In this document: positions 34,940 through 46,000 of the stretch, piece after piece
Position numbering within the stretch: position 1 is the stretch's first letter
How the letters are laid out: every line of letters begins with the position of its first letter
Source of the DNA: Gigantopelta aegis
Taxonomy: Eukaryota; Mollusca; Gastropoda; Neomphalida; Peltospiridae
Reading direction: 5' to 3'
DNA length: 64,000 nucleotides
Assembly: GCF_016097555.1 (NCBI RefSeq)
Contig: NC_054706.1
Span: forward strand, 54,520,009 to 54,584,008
The notes under the pieces: generated by a model
Database searches by the model: none
Told to the model about the DNA's origin: nothing
Seen by the model: the letters and a program-made list of their open reading frames with translations, nothing else
Translations under genes and position numbers: made by a program

Positions 34940-36330
34940 AACGCAATAAAGCAATCTTTTCAGGGTTTCTGACAGAGGGTACAAAGGGTAAAATTACTTA
35001 CCCTAAAATCTTGGAAATTAATAGATATATTTTGTTAATTTTTTAGAAAGATTATGGCAAGATAACTTTTATTAAAAATCTGTCAAAAGTACATCAAATG
35101 CAGTGTCCACTTTCAAAACATTTCCAACCCATAACCATCTAGTAAATGGCACTTATGATCCATTTTGTTTTATTACGTACCCTCAAATTAAAATGTACTG
35201 GTTCATATACATTATAAATTATATTTTATTAAAATGTACTGGTACATTATAAATTATATTTTATTAAAATGTACTGGTACATTATAAATGATATAAAACT
35301 GCTTTAACATGTTTAGTTACATCATATGGTTGTTGCCAAAGAAACTCTTACGGTGATGTGTATAAAATAGTTTCCCTGTAATCTGTATACAAATGTACAT
35401 CCCCCCCCACACACTTTTTTTGGTATCTCAATACATTCATCTACTGTTATACACCTTTAATTCTTGAAGTGGAAAGCCAGTGAATGGATATCAAAATAAA
35501 ACTTTAACAAATATGATTAATATGTTTTATTTCAAACATATTGCAAGAAACGCGTTTTACGACCCCCAAGTAACCCACTACAATTAATCGATAATAATTT
35601 AAAAGACGCCATCATATTGAAAGCCAGTAGAACCCTTTCTTCAACCTAAAAAGACAAACACTAAAAGCACTCAAGCTAAGAACACAATGCAAAGTACACA
35701 ATGTCACAGTGACATACCAACGGAATGCACGAGCACACTCAGACAGATAATAACCTAGTACAATGGAATGCAATACTACTGACCCAAGCTCATGCAACGA
35801 GAACACTAAAAAACACAAACATTCAAAGCCACTCACAATCAATAGCACACATACCACAAGGGACAAAAACCAGGGGGTGGTGTTAACTACTAGTGTTAAC
35901 TACTAGTGTTCACCAAAAGATTCAAAGATCATCATTTTGCCTCTCTTTTTTTTCTTCTACACTTTATAAACATAAAAAAAAATTAATAAAATATTTGCTT
36001 TCAATCTTAAAAAATTAATAACCGTTTCAATGGGATAGTATTGAAAATCTCTTTAAAATGTATTTTCAAGTGATGAAAAATACCATTGTACTTGTAGGTC
36101 AATTTGTTTTTCAGACAACTTCAAATAAAAAGTATCTAGTTCTAATGATACTTAGCTACCTCTTATAAGCTCTGTGTCTAGATCTTTAAAACTAAATATT
36201 TGTTTTTGAAGTAAAATGATGAATACATCTCCATTTTGCAATGTCACGGAGCCAAAAAGATATTTGTCATAACGAAGTTTAAACAGCACTCTCTAGTCTC
36301 GAAGTTGCGTAACTGAAGAGAAATATTTCT
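34940..36330. other. Non-coding spacer with short repeats and a LINE piece
   Basis: Apart from a 35-bp unit (ATTAAAATGTACTGGTACAT) repeated about three times at 35186-35295 and the LINE fragment at 35531-35880, I see no gene here. A 40-bp C-run and T-run region lies near 35400. Confidence 0.5.
35531..35880 (-). mobile_element. Fragment of an L1-like LINE, start of ORF2
   Basis: On the minus strand, from about 35617, the frame reads MASFKLLSINCSGLLGGRK followed by TRFLQYV. This resembles the first strand of the apurinic-type endonuclease of non-LTR retrotransposons (LSINCRGL type). The frame stops at about 35531, and the rest of the endonuclease and the reverse transcriptase are absent. Upstream text to 35880 may be the element's 5' region. 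The call rests on one motif. Confidence 0.45.
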
Positions 36331-36557
36331 TCTTTTCCTAAAAAACTGATTTTATGTCAAGAGTTTGGAGTACCATTCATAAACACTGGAATCGAGCCGA
36401 CATTTTCTCGGTATAAAAAGACATGATTTAAGTCATGATCTGTTAATAAGCACAACAGTTGGTTGGGAGCAAAAAAGTGACATCTGCAATTAACAGAAAT
36501 AGCAGATGGCACTTTGCTCTCAATGCACGAAATATCTTTCTTTCCTTTCTTTTCTTC

Positions 36558-37030
36558 TAGGACCAATCTTGAACAATGCACATTTTAGGACCAATCTTGA
36601 ACAATGCACATTTTAGGACCAATCTTGAACAATGCACATTTTTAGGACCAATCTTGAACAATGCACATTTTGGGACCAATCTTGAACAATGCACATTTTG
36701 GGACCAATCTTGAACAATGCACATTTTAGGACCAATCTTGAACAATGCACATTTTGGGACCAATCTTGAACAATGCACATTTGGGGACCAATCTTGAACA
36801 ATGCACATTTTGGGACCAATCTTGAACAATGCACATTTTAGGACCACTCTTGAACAATGCACATTTTAGGACCACTCTTGAACAATGCACATTTTGGGAC
36901 CAATCTTGAACAATGCACATTTTAGGACCACTCTTGAACAATGCACATTTTGGGACCAATCTTGAACAATGCCACTTTTTAGGACCACTCTTGAACAATG
37001 GCCATTTTAGGACCAATCTTGAACAATGCT
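36558..37030. repeat. 28-bp minisatellite carrying the LSM11 stop codon
   Basis: Seventeen units of 28-29 bp, GGACCAATCTTGAACAATGC followed by ACATTTTA, run up to and into LSM11 exon 4. On the minus strand each unit reads SIVQDWS then a TAA stop, and the unit nearest 37030 is the actual end of the LSM11 frame. Variants are ACCACTC for ACCAATC and a few single-base insertions. Confidence 0.97.
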
Positions 37031-40000
37031 AACAGAGACTACATTGTCTCCTCTTATGAAGACTTGGTTCAGATGTCGCTGGGCCAGCTTTTCTTGCCGG
37101 AGACCAAGCCATGTTGCCTCACACGGTAGAGGGGGAGCGACTTGTCCCGCTGGGATCTTCTCAGCTAACTGCAAAAAAAATAAAAAATAAAAAATATTAT
37201 TTATCAGGATTAGCTCTGCCACTAAAAATTGAAACAAAAAATTGGTAAATTTTATTTTAATCTGGCAAAATAATTTCATTCTATGATTGATATTTTGTTG
37301 TAAACTGTGGGTTTCTGCAATTAAAAACAATTCAATAGATAATATGAAAACATTTTCCAGAGCTAACCCTGTTTATTAAACGATATAAGCTTTTCTGTCA
37401 TCTTTTTGAATAAGTAGCTGATGAACAGGTTAATGTCATAAAAACAACCGAATTAATAGTGAATATGTTTTTAAAAAATTATTTTCAGGGAAAATAAAAT
37501 ATATATTGCAATATTTGCTTTTATTTCTAGCAAACTCACCTTCTTCTTACTTTTCAATCTGACACCTTTCATTGCTGGATTCCTGTAGTATTCATCAACA
37601 TCGATCATGGCCTGACAACAGAAATCATACAACTCTATCAAAGAATATTCCTGTAGTATTCATCAACATCGATCATGGCCTGACAACAGAAATCATATAA
37701 CTTTATCAAAGAATATTCCTGTAGTATTCATCAACATCGATCATGGCCTGACAACAGAAATCATATAACTTTATGAAATAATATTCCTGTAGTATTCATC
37801 AACATCGATCATGGCCTGACAACAGAAATCATACAACTCTATCAAAGAATATTCCTGTAGTATTCATCAACATCGATCATGGCCTGACAACAGAAATCAT
37901 ACAACTTTGAATATTCCTGTAGTATTCATCAACATCGATCATGGCCTGACAACAGAAATCATATAACTTTATCAAAGAATATTCCTGTAGTATTCATCAA
38001 CATCGATCATGGCCTGACAACAACTTTATCAAAGAATATTTCTGTAGTATTTATCAACATCGATCATGGCCTGACAACAGAAATCATACAACTTTATCAA
38101 AGAATATTCCTGTAGTATTTATCAACATCGATCATGGCTTGACAACAGAAATCATACAACTTTATCAAAGAATATTCCTATAGTATTTATCAACAACGAT
38201 CATGGCTTGACAACAGAAATCATACAACTTTATCAAAGAATATAACCTGACAGACCTCTTTGACTTTCAACAAAACCAATAATGTGAGCAGCCATGTAAT
38301 AATCACATTCAGTATATTTAAAGAAAAGTTAGTGTTTCTAACACGACTGTCATCTAAATGTAATATTGCTTTGTAAATAATCACATGTATTAAAATAAAT
38401 CAATACCATTTGCATGCTAAAAGTAGAATATTCTTGGATAAAATCAACTGGACTCTGGAAATGAACATCGTGTTTACAAGCATTCTGAGAGTGCTGCTAA
38501 ATCAATTCACGTCTCCTACCAGGCCCAACAAATTTTTGTATTACCTATGTTCAAGGGTCATAACTCTTGTGAACAAGAATACCAGTGAGGTACATGATAC
38601 GCCCATCAGGAGTTTGATCGAAAACCATATCTATATTAATGAAGATGTTACAGGTATGATTCAAGTCTAATTATGTGAAATTTTTGCAATGGGATGGATG
38701 AACAGTTTGTTTTGGACCAACCACCATCCCAAGTTTTTCCTACATGTGGTTTGATGGTCCTGTACGCAAGATATGATCTGGACAATGATTTACTGTTATG
38801 TGCAGTAGATCATGGAAAGTAGGGCACAGTGACCTAGTAACAGTACACGACAAACTGCCATCCCAAGTTGTTCCTACATGTGAGGTTTGATGGTCGTGCA
38901 TGCATCTATACTGAACAAAATAAGAAACTTCCGCTAACTTTGCTTGAACATAACTTGATGAAAACAAACCAGGGGAATAATTGTTATATATGCGTTTAAA
39001 GAGTGTTCCATGATGCATCGTTTGGTGCAAAAATCATGGCCATAGGTTAACAGAAACTGGGAGAAATTTTGACCAAGTGTGGTAGGGGTTAAAAAAAACT
39101 CCACCCACTTTATAACGGGTATGACCACCTCTTGAATTGACCACTGCAGTGCATCACAGGTGCATAGAATTGACTAAAGTGTTGATTTCTGCCTGTGGAA
39201 TATTGTTCCATTCCTGAATGAGAGCTTGACGAAGTTCGTTGACGTTAGCGGGTGGGTTGGGATGACACCTCAATCATCTGTCCAGACTATCCCAGACATG
39301 CTCGATGGGGTTGAGATCAGGACTTTTAGTGGGCCAGTCATCAATGAAATCAATGTTATTTGTCCTAAGAAAATTTACAGTGTCTCTAGCTGTATGAGAG
39401 GTGACATTATCATGCTGAAAAATCGAGATGTTGGCGTTGTTATGGAACAGAGGAATGACGTGATGAGTGAGAATGTCATCGCGGTAACGTTGAGCATTTA
39501 AATTGCCATCAATGATGACTAGTGGTGAACGATAACCATGGGCAATGGCTGCCCAGACCATGACAGAACCCCACCCCCGAAACGATCTCGTTCAAGAACA
39601 CAACAGTCAGCATAGCGTTCATTTCTCCTACGGTAGACGCGCACCCTGCCATCACCACGTTGTAAAGAAAATCTGGATTCATCCGAAAAAAGAACGGTAT
39701 TCCAGCGTCGCCATATCCAATGAGTGTGTACACGTGCCCAATTAAGACGATTTAGACGATGGCGTTGCGTTAAAACGCATCTGACGTAAGGACGTCGTGC
39801 ATGTAAACCGTTCTCCCGCAGACGATTACGAACAGTTTGCCCACTGATTCGGTTATTATGAAGCAGTAGCAGTGGCAGTTTGGAATCGATTGTGCAAATG
39901 CGTGTTCATGATATAGCGGTCTTGACCATGCGTTGTAACACACGGACGTCCACGACGTGGCAAGTCATTGATGCTTCCTGTCGTTCGAAATCTTACGCAA

Positions 40001-43000
40001 AGATTTCGTATCGCTCGACTAGAACTCCCAACATGCCTTGCAACGTCTTCTGTTGACATACCAGCATCAAGCATGCCAATCGCCCGTTAGCGTAAATTAT
40101 TGGGTATTCTTGGCATACTAAAAATGCTACAATGTAAAAAATGTTAATTCTTTTACAAATTTTGAAGTGTTTTCGTTCACTTGAGAATAATGTCAGTAAG
40201 ACAAGTAAAACAAATTGACTGAATACTACACGGGACCTGTCGAACCATGCATGCACGTGCAAATTGAATTTCACGTTGTCGACGATTAACAGTGCAAAAA
40301 TAATCGATAAAATTCATGAATCCTGATAATACAGCTCACGGCTAATACTACCTATATAATTTCATTACACAATGAATTCTTTAACACAACAAATACTATA
40401 TGTACAAATCGGAAGTTTCTTTTTTTGTTCAGTATATATGCGAGACATGGTCTGGACAAGAAAAAGTTAACAGACGGACAATGCCATATCATAACACGAC
40501 CCATCATAGATGGGTGTATAAAAATGAGTAAAACACTATGAAAGTCAAAAGTGAACTGTAAAGATAAAGCTATACACAAAATTTCAGCTCAATATCATGA
40601 GGCATTGTGCAAAAAAGTCTGGAAAAGAAATATTTTTATCTCCTAAGTTCAAGGGCCATAACTGTCAATAATGGGTCAATCTCCATGAAAGTCAAACTTG
40701 ATCTGTATATTATAACAGTGCAAGATAAAGCTACATAAAAAATGTCCAGCTCAATATTATGAGATATTGTGAAAACGAAAGTCTCAAAACTAATTTCTGC
40801 GTCTCTAAGTTCAAGGGCCATCACTGTCAAAAATTAGTAAATCACCATGAAAGTCAAACTTGATCTGTAAGTGTAACAGTACATGATAAAGCTATATATA
40901 TAATTCAGCTCAATAACTTGAGGCATTGTGAAAAAAAGGAATTAAAAACTATGTGGGACAGATGGACAGATAGAAAGCGACAAAACCTATAGTCTCCTAT
41001 AGTTGGACCTATAGCAGGGTTCAAAATTAGCAGTCGCCCGGTCGCCTGTGGCGACTTTTATTGGCTAAGGGCAACTAAGAAGGTTACAAAGGTAGTCCGT
41101 TGGGCGACCAACGATTTCATTGTCGGTATCGTTGTAAGTTTAAGCGATCTCCATGAAATAAGAATAAATCAGTGACACCAAAACTTACATGATGTCATAA
41201 CCGTCCAAATATTACTGATTGTAATAAACAATAAGTACATTTTAATTCTTTGTAATATGATATATCATATATTTTTGTAAAATATTGGGGGTTTTGGGTT
41301 TTGTTTTGTTTTTTGGTGTGTGTGTGTGTGTAGGGTTTTTTTTTGTCACAGATTTATTTTTCTTTCAATATTTATTTTATTAGTAGCCTACTACTGTAGC
41401 ATTTACAATTGCCAAATTAAACGCACGTGTGTGTACTTAGTCTATAAGAGGACAGCCACTCCCAAGGAAATCCTTTACTGGAAATGTTAACCCCTCTTTC
41501 ATCACAACAAAGTTTATTTCATCTCTCTTGCATTACTACAAAGAGAGCCGCGACCCCTAGACTAGTTGATATACTAAAGCATGTACGGCTCTACCTTTAT
41601 TCTTTTTGTACTGCATTATTTATTTGTTTTACTTCAAAGAAAATGCAAGTCAAGATGCATACCTTGGCTGTTTTAGCATTTTGTCTCCACCCCTGTCTTT
41701 AATAAGAATAATTTAATGGTAATTTGTAAAGAAACATTTTTATTTATACTCGATTTCTTTTTTCAAAAAGTCTTATACGGAGTTATTATATGTTTAAAAC
41801 TTAATATCATGTTTTATATTAATTTTAACTTGATTCATTATGAAGTTACATGTTAATTCATTGGTTTCCGTCTGAAGCAAACAGACTATATATACGATGA
41901 GCACATTGTTATTATTCAACAAAGAACATTCTAGTTTTGAATTTGGCTGTGCAGTTAAATTGGAATGTGATCATTGGAGGGGTAATTGAATTTGTGAAGG
42001 GCCAGTAAGATTTTTCTTCAACTGGCCCTGTTGGCGACCATGGTTTTCATGTTAATTTTCAACCCTGTTGTAGGGGACTAATATCACATAACATACATGT
42101 TTTCAATTGCCCAATATAGATGATAAGCTATATTATTAAAAGTATATAAAAATTTATGAATTTTTTTTACTTAACTTCATGTGTTCGTATTGTGCGCTTG
42201 ATGCATATGGAATGATCACCAAAGAGTTCAGGAATTAACGTATTGTGCATTATGAAACACTCATTGAGTATAAATGGAAGCATTTCAATTGATTTCTGTA
42301 TAAATGGTTGTTTACGCACCATGCACACATGGATTCCAAGTGGAATGAACATGATAAATTTAATATTTATTTTTGGAAGCCCACTCCCACCCCATTAAAA
42401 CATACACCATTATTATTAGTTTTTTTATATGAACATTTTGTTTGTTTTAAAAGTGTATGCTAGCATTAAATCCCTCCCTCCTAGTTTGTGAAAGATAACT
42501 GTACCAAATTGGCATGTTTATCAAAGGCCACGATGTATCCTTTGCAGATTCCACGCACTGAGACTGCACTCCTTGTCCATACCCGAGCCTGGAGTTTCTC
42601 CTTCATGCACCGGTATAGGATGTGCAATGGACCAGAGTTACTATTAGAATCTGAAAAAGAGTTTCTCACATAAATTGGAAAGAACAATGGTAAATTTGTG
42701 GCATCACATACAGACCTCTGACTTGTAACTGAAAATGTGCATAAACAATTTATGGGTTACGCAAAAACAAAGTCCGGTAACCCATTTTGTTTTTATATTA
42801 CCCGTCATGACCAAGTAAATGATGTCATAAATTCAATGCGCGACCGAAAAAAGGTGACGGAAAACTATACTTATGCGAGCGACGCGCGAACAAAACTATT
42901 GCTCTCACAATTTTCAGAGGACTAACATAGCAATAATACAGGGCTTCTAGAAAAAATTTTTAATCCACTAGCCATGGAATCAGTGATTTAATTATTTTTT

Positions 43001-46000
43001 TACTAGCCACGATTAAAAATTCACTATCCCTACTTTACTTTAAGTTAATACAATTTTACTAAATAATAGTAATAATCAGGTATGTCACCTAAAGAGGGAG
43101 CTTAAAAAACACTAACATTGTGGTTGGCGTGGGGTCAGGATATTGATATTATTTATAAAACAGACTTAACTGCAACATTTGACCAAAACAAAATTCCACT
43201 AGCTGCCGGGCATGGCAATAGTAGTTATTTACTAGCCCAACATTGAATATCACTAGCCATGGAAGTGGGGCTACCATAATTTAGAAGCCCTGAATAATAT
43301 ATCCATGGTTAGTTCACTGTGATGACCTACATGTAATATCAATGGAAAGTCATCCACTACAATGAATACACCTGAAAAGAAACCAATTGCTATAGATGTG
43401 TAAGTCAACAGTGCTTAAATATTCTAGATATGTCTTATTTACGAAAGACTTTTAAACCTTTTTTTTTGTTTTGAGGATATATATTTTTTTAAATGATATA
43501 AACCCTTTATTATCCAGCTCATTGCTTTAAAACATATCCAGCTCACTTTCATTTGTTATATACCTTTTGAATTCATATGATAATATATACATACATGTAT
43601 AATACTAATAGTATATATACTCTTCAAAAAAAGAAACGCAAAAGGGTACAAATGGGTTATAACTCCGATTTTATGTTTCCTACCGGTTCATGCTTTGTGA
43701 ATATAAGGTCATTGCATGTCCCAAACACATTCCCACGGTTACATTCGATAAAACGCAGCTACTGTACAATAAAGTTCCAAAATGTGAATATTCGCAAAAA
43801 CGCAGCCACGTGCAAACCATGTCACCACTGCACGTGCGTTGTCTGCACGTGCAACATGAACACCGACAGTATAAAAGTGCAGGGTGTTCGCTTGCCTGGC
43901 CTCTGTATCTGGCCGACAGTTGACAATCCAGGACATGCCATGTCTCAGTGAACCGCAGAGAAACAATGCCATCGGCCGACTAGACGCAGGCGAATCCAGA
44001 ACGGCCGTTGCCAGGGCATTCCATGTGTCCCCAAGCACCATCTCCAGACTGTGGGACCGTTACCAGCAACATGGATCAACACGTGACCTCCCTAGATCCG
44101 GTCGACCACGGGTCACTACCCCCGGGCAGGACCGCTACATCCGGGTACACCACCTTCGGGAACGATTGACTACTGCCACCTCCACAGCCGCAGCAATACC
44201 AGGTTTGCGCAGGATATCCGACCAGACCGTACGGAACCGCCTACGTGAGGTAGGAATTCGTGCCAGACGTCCAGTTCGAGGTGTCATCTTAACACCACAA
44301 CACCGTCGACTCCGACTGCAGTGGTGCCAGATTCATCGACAATGGCCTCAACTGCGATGGAGACAGGTGTGGTTCAGTGACGAGTCCCGATTTCTGCTCC
44401 AACGTCATGATGGAAGATGTCGCGTGTATAGGCGTCGTGGTGAACGTTATGCGGCAAACTGCGTGCAGGAAGTGGACAGATTCGGCGGGGGTAGTGTCAT
44501 GGTGTGGGCAGCCATCTCACACACTGGCAGAACTGACCTGGTCCACGTGCAGGGCAACCTGAATGCACAGGGCTACATTGACCAGATCCTCCGGCCACAC
44601 ATCGTTCCAGTTATGGCCAACGCCAACGCAGTGTTCCAACATGACAACGCCAGGCCTCACACAGCACGTCTCACAACGGCTTTCCTACAGAACAACAACA
44701 TTAATGTCCTTCCTTGGCCATCGATATCACCGGATTTGAACCCAATTGAGCATCTATGGGACGAGTTGGACCGACGCCTCCGACAGCGACAACCACAGCC
44801 CCAGACCCTGCCTGAGCTGGCAGCAGCCTTGCAGGCCGAGTGGGCCACCATCCCCCGGGACGTCATCCGTACTCTGGTTGCTTCAATGGGCAGGCGGTGC
44901 CAGGCAGTTGTCAACACACGCGGAGGCCACACCCGGTATTGACTCCAGATGACCTTGACCTTGGTGGTGTGTCCTATCACTTACTCACAATGGACTAGAG
45001 TGAATTGTGAACAATCCTGCAACATTTGGTAATTATCGGACTCACCATTCAATAATTAAATCAATTCTCCAAATGTTACGACAATGTGGTTTTGCGTTTC
45101 TTCTTTTGAAGAGTATATAATATAACTTTATATAATAAGCAACACCTGTCTAATCCATTCCTGACATAAGTTTGTTAAACATCTGTTTAAAAGTGATGTG
45201 CAGTTATATAATTTGGCTTCGGTTTCCATTTAGAACAAGAATAGTTTCAGTTTTGGTTTTCATAGATCTGTATTTTGATGAAATTTGTTCTGGAAATAAG
45301 CAAAGGTCATACTTTTGGTGTCTCAATATAAAACATGGTTCACCCTATCCATTGCCAAATTAGCTCTTGGCTAATTTGTATGATACATTAAGTGGCTGCA
45401 ACATATATAGTACTAGGCTAATAGAAGTTTCTTCAAATTAGCCACCTTTTAATAAATTATTAATCTTTGAGGAAATACCCTGGTACATATCATGTGAAAA
45501 TAACTGGGGAAAAAAGACCACTCATTTCATTTTACAGGCTGGACTACTTGTAGCTTGTGAAAGAAAAAACAAAACAAAACCAAAATGTGAAAACTGGCTA
45601 AAACAAAATTGTTTCCAGTGCAAGCCCTGACAAAATGTGCTGCAATGCCTGCTATAAGGATACAAGCCTGAGGATAAAACTCTCCTTTCCATTTCGGTGA
45701 ACCGTTAAAACATTTGCCAAATTTCCTTCATTCAAATTGCGCACCCTTTTCTCTTTGGCGTAATCCCACAGACATCCAAATTCCATAGTGCTCATCAAAA
45801 CCACCCCTGCCTGCTACTGATTCCAGTCGGACTGCTGGTGCTCTCTTGCATCTGCCACTGCAAGCGGTACCCTCTCCCACCCACCCCAACCCTTTCCTGT
45901 CCTGGATGGAGGAGCCCATGACAGGCGTGTACTAAAACAGCTTGCTCTGAATGTGCATGTTAAACATTATGACCTGACCTGATCTGGATAAAACTTACAT

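Noticed and set aside
36557-37016. Several overlapping minus frames of about 100 residues with a repeated MHCSRLVPKCALFKIGP text
   Set aside because: They are shifted readings of the 28-bp minisatellite. Only the first unit is used, as the end of LSM11.
44657-44980. Antisense frame over the Tc1 transposase
   Set aside because: Shadow of the GC-rich transposase, with no start context or homology.
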